Below are positions 19,167 to 28,220 of a DNA stretch of 64,000 bases, one piece after another (position 1 is the stretch's first letter; each line of letters begins with the position of its first letter). Made by a program: the position numbers and the translations under genes. The DNA lies in the NCBI GenBank assembly GCA_016192455.1, contig JACPUC010000025.1, forward strand, positions 20,357-84,356, in the 5' to 3' direction. Source of the stretch: Candidatus Tectimicrobiota bacterium (GTDB taxonomy: Bacteria > JACPUC01). The notes beneath the pieces are model-generated. The model was not told the origin of the DNA and did not search any database. It saw nothing but the letters and a program-made list of their open reading frames with translations.

Positions 19167-20009
19167 ATGAGTTCCCCCCTGTCCAACGACGCGACGTCTT
19201 CCATCCTGGTCACGCCGGAGTGGCTGCAGGCGCGCCTGGGGGACCCTGCCCTGCGCGTCATCGACGTGCGTCCGGCGGAGAGCTTCGCCAAGGGGCACAT
19301 CGTGGGCGCCGCGAACATCGACCTCTACGGCATGACCTGGCACGACACGTCGCCGACGGGGCTGCGGGATTTCCAGCAAACCATGGAGGCGGCTCTCTCC
19401 GGCGCGGGCGTCACCCACGAGCACACGGTCGTCTTCTACCAGGGGAACAGCGGCATGGTGGCGGCGCGCGGCTTCTGGATGCTCGAATACTTCGGGCACA
19501 GCTCGCCGCGCATCCTGGACGGCGGCCTGAAGGCGTGGTCGGCCGCCGGCTTCGGCCTCACCCACGTGATGGACCCGCCGGCGCCAAGTACGTTCAAGGC
19601 CAGGCTCACTCCTCTCCGCCTCGCCACCTATGAGTACGTGCGCGCGCACCTGCATGATCCCAACGTAGTGCTCTTCGATGTGCGCGCGCCGGAGGAGTAC
19701 TACGGCGAACACGTGCGCGCGGCGCGCGGCGGCGTCATCCCCGGCGCCGTCAACTGCGAGTGGACGCAGGCGCTCGCCGAGGACGGGCGGTTCAAGGACC
19801 CGGCCGAGCTGTGGCCGCTCTACGAGGGGCTGGGGATCAGCGCGGCGAAGGAGATCATCCCTTACTGCCAGGGAGGCTTCCGCTCCTCGCACGCCTACGT
19901 TGCCCTGCGTCTGCTCGGCTATGGGCGGCTGCGCAACTACATGGGCTCCTGGAAGGAGTGGGGCGACCGCCTGGAGTTGCCGATCGAGACGCCCCAGCGG
20001 CCGCGCTAG
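19167..20009 (+). CDS. two-domain rhodanese (thiosulfate/3-mercaptopyruvate sulfurtransferase)
   Basis: 280-residue tandem rhodanese that transfers sulfane sulfur from thiosulfate or mercaptopyruvate to an acceptor. The N-terminal domain (about 1-135) carries RVIDVRPAESFAKGHIVGA but lacks an active-site Cys (FYQGNSG at the loop). The C-terminal domain has the CH2 motif and the catalytic loop YCQGGFRSSHAY, with the reactive Cys. Cytoplasmic, no signal peptide. Its stop overlaps the stop of the convergent isochorismatase gene (CTAG shared, 20006-20009). Confidence 0.9.
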   Translation: MSSPLSNDATSSILVTPEWLQARLGDPALRVIDVRPAESFAKGHIVGAANIDLYGMTWHDTSPTGLRDFQQTMEAALSGAGVTHEHTVVFYQGNSGMVAARGFWMLEYFGHSSPRILDGGLKAWSAAGFGLTHVMDPPAPSTFKARLTPLRLATYEYVRAHLHDPNVVLFDVRAPEEYYGEHVRAARGGVIPGAVNCEWTQALAEDGRFKDPAELWPLYEGLGISAAKEIIPYCQGGFRSSHAYVALRLLGYGRLRNYMGSWKEWGDRLELPIETPQRPR

Positions 20010-20626
20010 GAAGCCGGCTCGAGAGCCGCGATGAGCGTCTCCGAAGCGACCACCTCGGCGAAGATGGGCAGGATATGCTCGACGGAGAAGGCGTGCATGG
20101 CGGCGTTCATGCTAGCGCAGCAATCCTCCGCGACGAGGACACGGTAACCGGCGTCGGCGGCGTGCCGCGCCGATGACTCGACGACGAAGTTTGTGGCCAC
20201 CCCGCAGAGGATGAGGGTGGAGGCCCCCAGCCCGGTGAGGATCACCTCGAGGGGGGAACCGTAGAAGGCATTGACGCGCAGCTTGTTCACCACCAGGTCG
20301 CCGGGCTGGGGCGCAATGGCGGCGTGGACCTCCGCACCCCACGAGCCCTTGACGAGGGTCTGGCTCTTGCGGGCGCCGCGGAACATGCGGGCGTTCTCGC
20401 GCACCTCCCGGTGGCCAGGCTCGTAGGCCACGATGATGTAGATGACTGGCACCTGGGCGCGCCGCGCGGCTTCGGCCAGGGAAGCGATGCGCGGCAGGAT
20501 GGCGCGCTCCGCAACCTGAGCCGCAAAGCCCCAGGGCACCATCTTCCCTTCCGGGTGAATGATCTCGTTTTGACAATCCATGATCAGCAGCGCGGTGCTG
20601 TCATGGTCGAGTGCAAGACGGCTCAC
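20006..20626 (-). CDS. isochorismatase-family cysteine hydrolase
   Basis: About 206 residues with the isochorismatase/nicotinamidase fold. The N-terminal catalytic Asp is in ALLIMDCQNEIIHPEG, a Lys is in ARKSQTLVKGSWG (equivalent to the catalytic Lys region), and the nucleophile Cys is in LILCGVATNFVVESSARHAADAG (shown in part as LCGVATN). Substrates in this family range from nicotinamide and isochorismate to ureido and carbamoyl acids; none can be assigned. I chose the GTG at 20626 because GGAGG lies 8 bases upstream; the longer frame would run into the divergent DMT gene. Convergent with rhodanese, and only 29 bp from the DMT start. Confidence 0.85.
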   Translation of the reverse strand: MSRLALDHDSTALLIMDCQNEIIHPEGKMVPWGFAAQVAERAILPRIASLAEAARRAQVPVIYIIVAYEPGHREVRENARMFRGARKSQTLVKGSWGAEVHAAIAPQPGDLVVNKLRVNAFYGSPLEVILTGLGASTLILCGVATNFVVESSARHAADAGYRVLVAEDCCASMNAAMHAFSVEHILPIFAEVVASETLIAALEPAS

Positions 20627-20655
20627 CCCCTCATCCTCCAGCACGAACGGTTCCC

Positions 20656-21525
20656 ATGCTGCCGCAATTCTTGGCGCTCGGCGCGTCACTCTCCTTCGGC
20701 TTCCTCATCGTCTTCGTTCAGCTCGGCCTGAATGCTGGCGGCACACCCCTCGCCAGCACCATCCTTAACCTGGTGGTCAACACCCTCTTCCTCTGGGTCT
20801 TCCTGATTGTCTGGGGGGATCTCGGGCAGGTGCTGAACACCGGCGTCTGGGTCTTCCTCCTCATCGGCGCCTTCGTGCCCGGCCTGGCGCGCTACTCGTA
20901 CTTCCACGGCGCCCAGCGCATCGGCGCCTCCCGTTCGGCGACGCTCAAATCGCTCAGCCCCCTCTTCTCCGTGCTCATCGCCATCTCAGCCTTCGGCGAG
21001 CGCCTCACGCCGTTCACCGCGGTCGGCACGGCGCTGATCGTGGCGGGGATCCTCCTCGTCTCCAGCAAGCGCGGCGCGCAAGAGACGTGGCCAAAGGTCT
21101 ACCTCATCTTTCCCCTCATCACGGCCCTGCTCTTCGCATTGCGCGACAACCTGGCGCGTTTCGGCTTCAACCTTGTCGCTTCGCCGCTCGTCGGCGCCGC
21201 CATGGCCGCCACCGGCGGGTTCTTGAGCTTGCTGCTCATCAGCAGGGTGCAGGGAAGCGCTGGGCAGCTCCACATGCAACATCGCAGCTCGCTCTACTTT
21301 GCCGCCTCCGGAGTCTTCGGCGGCATTGCGTATATCTGCCTCTTCACGGCGCTCTCGACCGGCCGCGTCGTCACCGTGGCCCCCTTGCTGTACGCCGATC
21401 CTCTCCTGGTGCCGGTGATCTCGTACATCCTCCTGCGCGGCAGCGAGCCCCTGAGCTGGCGGCTGGCGCTCGGCGCGGTCTGCGTCGTGTCCGGCATCAC
21501 CTTCATCTTCCAGGCGCGCGTCTAA
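20656..21525 (+). CDS. EamA/DMT-family transporter
   Basis: Drug/metabolite transporter of about 289 residues, with ten hydrophobic segments and the two EamA repeats. The first repeat ends SLSPLFSVLIAISAFGERLTPFTAVGTALIVAGI and the second VAPLLYADPLLVPVISYILLRGSEPLSWRLALGAVCVVSGI, each carrying the family's acidic residue (ERLTP, SEPLS; longer stretches not repeated here). These proteins export metabolites such as amino acids or cofactors; the substrate is unknown. The ATG at 20656 fits the start of the first helix; an ATG at 20611 would add 15 residues and overlap the divergent isochorismatase gene. Confidence 0.85.
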   Translation: MLPQFLALGASLSFGFLIVFVQLGLNAGGTPLASTILNLVVNTLFLWVFLIVWGDLGQVLNTGVWVFLLIGAFVPGLARYSYFHGAQRIGASRSATLKSLSPLFSVLIAISAFGERLTPFTAVGTALIVAGILLVSSKRGAQETWPKVYLIFPLITALLFALRDNLARFGFNLVASPLVGAAMAATGGFLSLLLISRVQGSAGQLHMQHRSSLYFAASGVFGGIAYICLFTALSTGRVVTVAPLLYADPLLVPVISYILLRGSEPLSWRLALGAVCVVSGITFIFQARV

Positions 21526-21652
21526 CCTCTGCGGCCCGCCGGCGGTCGCCGCTCGACCCGCGGCGGCGCCTCGATGGCGCACCGCGCCCCTGATCCCTCG
21601 GGGTTAAGGTGGGCAGCGCGGCGGAGCGGGAGGCTCGCTGGCGGCAGGCAGC

Positions 21653-23032
21653 CTACGCGGGGCTGGGCTGATCCGGGAAGTACTCGCTCCAGCGCTGGAC
21701 CACGCGCTGGGCGACCTGTGCCGGCACGTTGGGGAGGAGGTAGCGTTGCAGCGGCGCATCCAGGGCTTTCGTGGCATCGATGCCCATCTTCGCCACCGTG
21801 TTGTTGACGGCCATCGGATCGGCATTGTTGCTCTTCGCCCCAGGGATGACGAAGATGTCGCGCTCAAAATCAGAGCGCGTGGCGATCGCCCACTCGACCT
21901 CGTAGGGGTCCTCGATGTCGATATCCTCGTCGACGACGATGGCGCGCTTCAGGAGGTCCTGACTGGCAAAGGCGGCGAAGGCGGCGCTCTTCCCCTCCCC
22001 TTCGGTGCGCTTCTTGATGGCGATGACGGCATGGAAGCGGCACGACCCTCCCTCGCTCATGAAGACGCGCTGGGTGCCGGGGACGGTCTTGCGCACATCG
22101 CGGAAGAGGGTCGCCTCGCGCGCGATGCCGCCGATGAGGAGGTGCTCGGGATGCTTTCCGGCGCTCACCACCTGCAGAATGGGATGCTCGCGGTGGGTGA
22201 CGCACTTGACGTGCAGGCGTGGGTTCTGCTTCCGGCCGCCGTAGGTGCCGGGGAACTCGCCGAACGGGGCCTCCTCGGCGAGGTCATCGGGGTGCATGAC
22301 CGCTTCGATGACGATCTCGGCATGCGCCGGCACCTCGAGGTCCACCGTCCTGCACTTCACGACCTCAAGCGGTTCGCCGAAGATGCCGCCCGCAACCCGC
22401 AACTCGTCATAGCCGAGCTCGAGGAGGCATTGCGAGGCGACGAGCACCGCCGGGTGGTTGCCGACGACGAACGCCAGCTCCAGCGGCCGCCCCAGCTCGA
22501 AGCAGCGTTTGCGGATGGTGTGCAGGTGGGTGGGAGCGATGTTCGTCCCCATCACCGCCGGCTCCTGGATGTGCAGGCGATTGATGGAGACGTTCCGCAC
22601 CCCAGTGTCGGGATGCTTGGCGATGCAGACGCCGGCGGAGATGTACGGCCCGGCATCGAACTCGGAGAGGGTGGGAATGGGGAACATTTTCAGGAGGTCG
22701 ATGTCGTGATCGACGACCACCTCCTGGCAGGGTGCCTCCTGCACCGAGCGCGGCTCGATGGGGTGCTCCACGGCGTGGACCACGCGCGCCTGCACCTCGG
22801 AGAGCGGCAGATTGAGGGCGGCGGCGAACTTGCCGCGGGTGTTGAGCACGTTGCCCACGGCCCGCCCGCCGGAACCCCGCAGCTTCGTGAAGAGGACGGC
22901 GGGGCCACGTTTCAGGCGCCAGAGGATGCCGGCGAGCTCGAACCGGGGATCAACCTCGGCGGCGGCATGCCACAGCTCGCCCGCCGCTTCGTACCTCTCC
23001 AGGGCATGGCGCAAACTCTGCGACACAAACAT
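21653..23032 (-). CDS. UbiD family (de)carboxylase, paralog 2
   Basis: Second prenylated-FMN-dependent decarboxylase, 459 residues, diverged from paralog 1. The conserved Arg is in VRNVSINRLHIQEPAVMGTN and the Glu in EEAPFGEFPGTYGGRKQNP; metal-site residues lie around NVSINR and HLHTIRKR. The acidic VVDEDIDIEDPYEVEWA segment matches the family C-terminal part. I chose the ATG at 23032 (MFVSQSLRHALERYE), with a GGGAAAGG stretch upstream, because further extension to 23221 has no homology-like content. It lies between the DMT exporter and the ABC transporter cluster; its substrate may be the compound those transport. Requires UbiX (34925). Confidence 0.88.
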   Translation of the reverse strand: MFVSQSLRHALERYEAAGELWHAAAEVDPRFELAGILWRLKRGPAVLFTKLRGSGGRAVGNVLNTRGKFAAALNLPLSEVQARVVHAVEHPIEPRSVQEAPCQEVVVDHDIDLLKMFPIPTLSEFDAGPYISAGVCIAKHPDTGVRNVSINRLHIQEPAVMGTNIAPTHLHTIRKRCFELGRPLELAFVVGNHPAVLVASQCLLELGYDELRVAGGIFGEPLEVVKCRTVDLEVPAHAEIVIEAVMHPDDLAEEAPFGEFPGTYGGRKQNPRLHVKCVTHREHPILQVVSAGKHPEHLLIGGIAREATLFRDVRKTVPGTQRVFMSEGGSCRFHAVIAIKKRTEGEGKSAAFAAFASQDLLKRAIVVDEDIDIEDPYEVEWAIATRSDFERDIFVIPGAKSNNADPMAVNNTVAKMGIDATKALDAPLQRYLLPNVPAQVAQRVVQRWSEYFPDQPSPA

Positions 23033-23164
23033 TTCCTTTCCCACCCGGCCATGGGATGAACGCCGCGGTCGTTCCGCGCCCTGGCAGCAGCTCCATGGGA
23101 GGAGACAGCAGCGCCCACGACACCTTCCAGGGGCCGAAGAGAAGACTCGGAGGTGAGGTGAAAG

Positions 23165-23193
23165 AGCCCTGCAATGCGAGCGCACGCAGGGCT
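23165..23193 (-). terminator. likely terminator of the ABC transporter operon
   Basis: An 8-bp perfect stem (AGCCCTGC at 23165-23172, GCAGGGCT at 23186-23193) with a nested 4-bp stem (TGCG AG CGCA). It begins 66 bases after the stop of the last ABC permease gene and is followed on the minus strand by a short pyrimidine run (CTTTC). The structure is strong and the U tract weak. Confidence 0.5.
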
Positions 23194-23258
23194 TCCTCAA
23201 CGTCTCGCAACTCCAGGGCACGCCGCCTGCGAGGCGCAGTCGCGGTCGGCCCCGCCCC

Positions 23259-24122
23259 TTATTGGCGCGTCACGGTGGTGGACCAGGGGCAGAGCACCTT
23301 CTCAAGCCACTGGATGAACCAAGTCGAGAGAATGCCCAGAATCCCGAAGGTGATGATGCAGGCGAACATCTGCTGCACCAGCATGAGCTGGTACGACTCC
23401 CAAAGGAGGTACCCCAAGCCGGAGTTGGTCGCTTCCAGCTCCGTGACGAAGACCAGGATGAGCGCGATGCCGGCGCCCAGACGCAGGCCGGTGAAGATAT
23501 TCGGCAGGGCTCCCGGCAGCACGACCTTGAGGAAAATCTGCCGTTCCGAGGCCCCGAGGTCGCGCGCCGCTCGGATGAGGATGGGATTAAGCGTCTTCAC
23601 GCCGGTGACCGTGTTGATGAGCACCAGGAAGAGCACGCCGACGAGGATCGTCACCACCTTCGAGGGGTCGCCCAGGCCGAACCAGAGCATGAAGAGCGGG
23701 AAGAGGGCTGACTTCGGGATGGGGTAGATCGCGGCAACGAGCGGGTCAACGATGTCCTCGATGATCTGCGACCAACCGACGAACAGGCCGACGATGATGC
23801 CGAGAAGGGAGCCGTAGAGGAAGCCCTGGCCCGTGCGCAGGAAGCTCATCCAGATGGCGTACGGCAAGGTCCCATCGGCCGTGAGCCGCACGAAGACGCG
23901 CAGAACGGACAAGGGGGGCGGGAGAAAGATTTCGCCCACCTTGCCGATGCGCACGATGAGCTCCCATGCCACCAAGAGAATGAGGGGCGAGAGGACGCGG
24001 ATCACCGTGGAGCGCGGGAACCACGACTTCCTTGGGAGCTTCAGACCTTCAAGGCCGGTGAGCTCGACCGCCAGCGCTCCGCCTGCTTGCCTGCCGCCTA
24101 GGTTGGAAACGTCAGTAGTCAT
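23259..24122 (-). CDS. ABC permease, NitT/TauT (SsuC-like) type, A
   Basis: Inner-membrane permease of the nitrate/sulfonate/taurine uptake family, 287 residues, about six helices. The cytoplasmic EAA loop that contacts the ATPase is DLGASERQIFLKVVLPGALP. A soluble N-terminal stretch of about 40 residues precedes the first helix. It follows ATPase 24138 with a 15-bp gap, so the two probably form one transporter. No periplasmic binding protein is encoded next to it. Possible substrates in this family include taurine, sulfonates, pyrimidine precursors and aromatic acids such as phthalate. Confidence 0.88.
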   Translation of the reverse strand: MTTDVSNLGGRQAGGALAVELTGLEGLKLPRKSWFPRSTVIRVLSPLILLVAWELIVRIGKVGEIFLPPPLSVLRVFVRLTADGTLPYAIWMSFLRTGQGFLYGSLLGIIVGLFVGWSQIIEDIVDPLVAAIYPIPKSALFPLFMLWFGLGDPSKVVTILVGVLFLVLINTVTGVKTLNPILIRAARDLGASERQIFLKVVLPGALPNIFTGLRLGAGIALILVFVTELEATNSGLGYLLWESYQLMLVQQMFACIITFGILGILSTWFIQWLEKVLCPWSTTVTRQ

Positions 24123-24137
24123 GGCTTCGTTCTCACT

Positions 24138-24926
24138 CTAAAGTTCGCGCTCGCGGCGCATGCTCTTGTCGACTTCCGCTGCAATATGCTCCGCCAGCAT
24201 CGCCAGAACCTTGACCTCGCGCTCGTTCGTCGTCGAACGGGGCCGAGGGATGTCCGCGATGTCGATGATCTCCTTGACCCGCCCGGGGCGCGAGCTCATG
24301 AGGACGATGCGTTCGCCAAGGAGGACCGCTTCTTCCAGACTGTGGGTGACGTACACGAAGGTCTTCTTCGTCTTGCTCCAGATGCTGACGAGCTCCGTCT
24401 GCAAGACGCGCCGCGTCTGCGCATCGAGGGCCGCCAAGGGTTCATCGAAGAGGATCACCTCCGGGTCGTTGGCCAGGGCGCGCGCCAGCGCCACACGCTG
24501 GCGCATGCCGCCCGAAAGCTCGTTCGGGAAGCGGGTCTCGAAGCCGGTGAGGTTCACGAGTTCGATGTACCGCTCCGCTTCGCGGTAGCGCGCTCGCTTC
24601 CGAACCCGCCGCATCTCCGGTCCGAACGCGACATTGTCGATGACGGTGCGCCAGGGGAAGAGGGCGTACTCCTGGAACACCGTACAGGTGAGGCGCTTGT
24701 TGTCATGACTCTTCTCGGTGAAGGTGATCTCTCCACTTGTCGGATGATCAAGCCCCGAGAGCATGAACAACAGGGTCGACTTGCCGCAGCCGCTCGGACC
24801 CAACAGGATGAGGAACTCCGAGCGATTCAGGTCAAGGTCTATGCGGTCGAGCGCGTGGACGTACTCACCGGTGCGCTCGACGAAGAAGACTTTCGTGAGG
24901 TTACGGATTGCGCAGATATTCTCCAT
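24138..24926 (-). CDS. ABC ATPase, NitT/TauT (SsuB-like) type, A
   Basis: 262-residue ATP-binding subunit. Walker A is GPSGCGKST, the Q-loop is in VFQEYALFPWRTVIDNV, the signature is LSGGMRQR, Walker B is VILFDEPLAALD and the switch His is in VTHSLEEA. This is the standard TauB/SsuB layout. It lies 15 bp from permease A on its 3' side, and 124 bp separates it from permease B upstream, so it may also serve the other permeases. Confidence 0.9.
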   Translation of the reverse strand: MENICAIRNLTKVFFVERTGEYVHALDRIDLDLNRSEFLILLGPSGCGKSTLLFMLSGLDHPTSGEITFTEKSHDNKRLTCTVFQEYALFPWRTVIDNVAFGPEMRRVRKRARYREAERYIELVNLTGFETRFPNELSGGMRQRVALARALANDPEVILFDEPLAALDAQTRRVLQTELVSIWSKTKKTFVYVTHSLEEAVLLGERIVLMSSRPGRVKEIIDIADIPRPRSTTNEREVKVLAMLAEHIAAEVDKSMRREREL

Positions 24927-25049
24927 GCGGTCACATTCTCAGCAGGTGTCCAACAAGAGCGGCCCGGCTGCCTCCGTCAGGAAGCGACAAGGACTCACTT
25001 CATCCCCCCAACGCCGCATTTCTTAGCACGCGGGGCTCCACCTCCCTCC

Positions 25050-25880
25050 TCACTTCGACTCGTGCTGCGTCTCCTCATGCCAGTGCAGGACCAGGGCACG
25101 CACCTTCTCGAGAATCTTCTGCAAAAGGTAGCCCAACACCGAGATGACGAGCAAACCGGCGAACACTGAAACCGAGTCGGCGAATCGCTGCGCCACCATG
25201 ATGTAGTTCCCAAGGCCGCCGCCGCCCATCAGCATCTCCGAGACGATGACGACGATGATGGAGATGGGCATGGCGATCTGCGCCCCGTTGAGGACCTGCG
25301 GCAGCGTCGCGGGGAAAATCACCTTGCGGAGTAATGAGTTCTCACTCGTCCCCATGTTGCGGGCCGACCAGAGGAGGTACTTATCCACCCCCATGGTGCC
25401 GAGGTAGGTGGCAGTGACGATCGGGAAGGTGCAGGCCAGGGTCGCCAGGAAGATCTTCGGCCTGTCGAAGAGGCCGAACCAGAGGATGAAGATCGGCAGG
25501 AAGCTGATCTTCGGAGTCGGGAAGCCGATGGAGACGATGGGATCGAAGAACCAGTGGATGACCCTGATCCTCGCCATGGAGATGCCGATCGGCACCGCAA
25601 TGACGAGGGCCACGCAGAAGCTGAGGAGGGCGCGGTAGGTCGTCAGGGCGGTATCTCGAATGAGGTCGGCCTCCAGGGTCGCCTTGTAGACTCCCTTCAG
25701 AATGCTTGAAACGCTCGGCAAGAGGAACGGGGTCACCAGGTTGAGGCGGGCCACCACCTCCCAGACGATGATGAGGAGGAGGACGGAGTAGTACTTCTTG
25801 AGGATGACCAGCGGACTGGGAACCGCAAGCCCGCCGCTCCTGCCAGTCGCCGCAACCGCCTGGGTGTCGGAAACCGCCAT
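25050..25880 (-). CDS. ABC permease, NitT/TauT type, B
   Basis: 276-residue permease with about six helices and the EAA loop NMGTSENSLLRKVIFPATLP. Its ATG (25880) follows the stop codon of permease C directly (TAA then ATG), with GGAGGAG just upstream, so it is translated with permease C. Two different adjacent permeases suggest a heterodimeric channel, less usual for this family, where homodimers dominate. Confidence 0.88.
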   Translation of the reverse strand: MAVSDTQAVAATGRSGGLAVPSPLVILKKYYSVLLLIIVWEVVARLNLVTPFLLPSVSSILKGVYKATLEADLIRDTALTTYRALLSFCVALVIAVPIGISMARIRVIHWFFDPIVSIGFPTPKISFLPIFILWFGLFDRPKIFLATLACTFPIVTATYLGTMGVDKYLLWSARNMGTSENSLLRKVIFPATLPQVLNGAQIAMPISIIVVIVSEMLMGGGGLGNYIMVAQRFADSVSVFAGLLVISVLGYLLQKILEKVRALVLHWHEETQHESK

Positions 25881-26699
25881 TTACTCCTCCCTCCAGATCA
25901 GGATACGACGCATGATGGTAAGGTAGGCGCGGTCAGCGAAGAAGCCCAGCAGGGTAATGGTGAGCACCGCGGCGAACATCCCCGCGTATTCGCCGCTCTC
26001 GCCGAGGAAGAAGATGAGGAAACCAAGACCAGACTTTGCCGCCAGCATCTCCGAGCTCACCAGGAGGATGAAAGAAATGGCGAGCGCCATGCGGATGCCG
26101 CTGAGGATGTCGGGCAGGGAAGCCGGTACCACCACGCGCCAAAGGAGCTTGCCCTCCCGCGTCCCCATGTTGCGCGCCGACCAGATGAGGTAGCGATCGA
26201 CGCCACGCGCTCCATTGAAGGCGCTGATGACGATGGGGATGAGGCAGCCCGCGAAGATGACCGCGATCTTCGAGATATGGCCCAACCCCAGCCAGATGAT
26301 GAAGATGGGGATGAGAGCCGGTTTGGGGATGGGATACGAGATCATCACAATGGGCTCGAAGAAGTCGCGCAGCTTCTGGAACCACGCCATGGCGATGCCG
26401 AGGGTTACCCCCAGGATGATCGACAGACCCAAGCCAACCATGCCCCGCCACATGGAGGCCGCGGTGTTGGTCACCACGGTGCTGGCGAAGAAACTCCTGA
26501 CGGCGTCCCACAAGAACGTGCCCGATTTGGCTATCTCGCCATCGGCAAGGAACTCCAGCCAGCGATGCACGACGTCGAAAAACGACGGCAGGAGGGAATC
26601 CGGCACGAACTTCAGCTCCGAGGCCATCTGCCACGCCGCCAAGAGGATGAAGATCGGCGCGTAACGCCAGAGAACCACGATGGTCGACCGTACGGTCAT
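25881..26699 (-). CDS. ABC permease, NitT/TauT type, C
   Basis: 272-residue permease (about six helices), EAA loop NMGTREGKLLWRVVVPASLP. The ATG at 26699 is preceded by an AGAGGAAAG Shine-Dalgarno; the frame extends to 26744 without support. It ends immediately before permease B. A long periplasmic segment after the first helix (about residues 30-95) is larger than in permeases A and B. Confidence 0.88.
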   Translation of the reverse strand: MTVRSTIVVLWRYAPIFILLAAWQMASELKFVPDSLLPSFFDVVHRWLEFLADGEIAKSGTFLWDAVRSFFASTVVTNTAASMWRGMVGLGLSIILGVTLGIAMAWFQKLRDFFEPIVMISYPIPKPALIPIFIIWLGLGHISKIAVIFAGCLIPIVISAFNGARGVDRYLIWSARNMGTREGKLLWRVVVPASLPDILSGIRMALAISFILLVSSEMLAAKSGLGFLIFFLGESGEYAGMFAAVLTITLLGFFADRAYLTIMRRILIWREE

Positions 26700-26870
26700 G
26701 GTTCTTTCCTCTCCGCCCTCAGAATCCCGCCCTGCGCACGCCACGGCGCCGGCCCAACCGCGCTCTTCTCCGGCAGGCGGCGGTGACGCTTTCCGCCTTC
26801 TCCCCTCAGCACCTCGGGCCTGCCGCGCCGGCCTCGGACACGGCAGGACCGTGCCCCCGAGGCGAGCTGC

Positions 26871-27659
26871 CTAGCCATCGAGAGGCCCCGCCTTGTCCAC
26901 CTCCTCGCGCACACTTTTCCAGATCTGGTGCGTCTTCTGAGCGAAGGCGGCGCTCTCCAGCACCTCTTCGGTGCTCTTGTAGCCGGCGAACTTCGTGTCC
27001 ACAATCTCTTTGATACGTCCGGGGCGAGCCGTCATGATGACGACCCGGTCCGCCAGGTAGACCGCCTCGCGCACATCGTGGGTCACGAAGAGCACCGTCT
27101 TCTTGCGTTTGCTCCAGATGCTCAGCAACTCTTCCTGCATCACGCCGCGGGTCTGCGCGTCGAGCGCCCCGAACGGCTCATCCATGAGCAGGACCTCGGG
27201 GTCGAAGGCAAGCGTCCGGGCGATTGCCACGCGCTGTTTCATGCCGCCGGAGAGCTGGCTGGGGTAGTGGTGCTCGAAGCCGGTGAGCTTCACCATATCG
27301 ATGTGCTTGCGGGCGATCTTTTCGCGCTCGGCTTTGGGGATCTTCTGCTCCTCCAGGCCGTACGTGACGTTGCGCAGCACCGTCTTCCACGGAAAGAGAG
27401 CGAAGTGCTGGAAGACGATGCCGCGATCCGGCCCGGGCGCCTCCACCGGTTTGCCATTCACTTTGATCTCGCCAGCCGTGAGATCGAGAAAGCCAGCGAC
27501 CATGTAGAGCAAGGTGCTCTTGCCGCAGCCGCTCGGCCCCACGATGGCGACGAACTCATTCTCCCGCACCTCCAGGCTCACCTCGTCGATAGCAAGAACA
27601 GGATAGCGCTTGTCCGGGTTGTAGATTTTCCTCACATTGCGCGCAACGATGTCAGCCAC
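26871..27659 (-). CDS. ABC ATPase, NitT/TauT type, B
   Basis: 262-residue ATP-binding subunit: Walker [11 protein letters not shown]-loop [17 protein letters not shown], signature LSGGMKQR, Walker [13 protein letters not shown] and switch VTHDVREA. I chose a GTG start at 27659 with AGGAGA about 12 bases upstream, because the conserved part begins [12 protein letters not shown]; upstream codons are low-complexity. First gene of the ABC operon, 171 bp ahead of permease C, with a promoter candidate at 27952-27981. Confidence 0.9.
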   Translation of the reverse strand: MADIVARNVRKIYNPDKRYPVLAIDEVSLEVRENEFVAIVGPSGCGKSTLLYMVAGFLDLTAGEIKVNGKPVEAPGPDRGIVFQHFALFPWKTVLRNVTYGLEEQKIPKAEREKIARKHIDMVKLTGFEHHYPSQLSGGMKQRVAIARTLAFDPEVLLMDEPFGALDAQTRGVMQEELLSIWSKRKKTVLFVTHDVREAVYLADRVVIMTARPGRIKEIVDTKFAGYKSTEEVLESAAFAQKTHQIWKSVREEVDKAGPLDG

Positions 27660-27929
27660 CTTGGTTCGTCTTCTCCTGTCCGATGAAACCGTCGCCCCGC
27701 GCAGGGTGCACGCCCACGCCGCACGCACCGCGCCGCTTGGCTTTCCCAGCCACCCCTCTCCCGGCCCCTCCACAACGTTGGGGGCTTACGAAGCCGTTAC
27801 CCTCCATAGTCACCTGGGCTGCCGCCGCTCTTGCACTCCCTTCTGCCTCGCCAGCGGCGCTCGATAAGACTTCGCCCTACCGCAACGTCATGCATCTCGG
27901 CAATCGTGACACCAGGAGATCCCTAACGC

Positions 27930-27958
27930 TTGAGCCCTACGACAAGACTTCATTATAA
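27930..27958 (+). promoter_or_regulatory. promoter candidate toward the maturation operon
   Basis: TTGAGC (27930-27935), a 17-base spacer and TTATAA (27953-27958) on the plus strand. The -10 overlaps that of the opposite promoter, so the two would compete for polymerase. It lies about 350 bp from the MocA-like gene. Confidence 0.35.
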
Positions 27959-27981
27959 CAGGATCGCGGACAGGGATACAA
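27952..27981 (-). promoter_or_regulatory. extended -10 promoter for the ABC operon
   Basis: On the minus strand, TTGTAT (27976-27981), an 18-base spacer and a perfect TATAAT (27952-27957) preceded by TG at the extended -10 position. The transcript start would be near 27945, leaving a leader of about 285 bases before the GTG at 27659. Confidence 0.55.
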
Positions 27982-28185
27982 CCTCACTTTTGCCTCATGG
28001 AGCCGGCGGCGCTCCCCCCAACACCCTTGAGCAGAAACGGCATCAGCAGCGCCTTGCGCCCGGCCACCCCGCACCCATGTGGAGATCGTTCACCCCTTGT
28101 GGCATGTTCGTACTCAAATGTCAAGGCGCGCACTGCCCTCCCCCTGCTCCCGCGCTCCAGGGTGATGCGCCCCTTCCGATGGGCG

Positions 28186-28214
28186 TTGAAAGCATCTGGA
28201 CAACCACATAGACT
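28186..28214 (+). promoter_or_regulatory. promoter candidate of the Mo-hydroxylase maturation operon
   Basis: TTGAAA (28186-28191), a 17-base spacer and TAGACT (28209-28214): 5 of 6 and 4 of 6 matches. The predicted start at about 28221 coincides with the ATG of a 32-codon open frame that ends over the MocA start. Confidence 0.5.
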
Positions 28215-28220
28215 GAGAGT

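Larger units (their letters stand above)
27660..28220. other. divergent intergenic region, ABC operon / Mo-hydroxylase maturation
   Basis: About 560 bp with no gene. It is noticeably less GC-rich around 27940-27990, where promoter-like sequences for both strands overlap. A third promoter candidate lies near 28186-28214. No riboswitch-like structure or binding protein gene was recognised. Confidence 0.6.
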
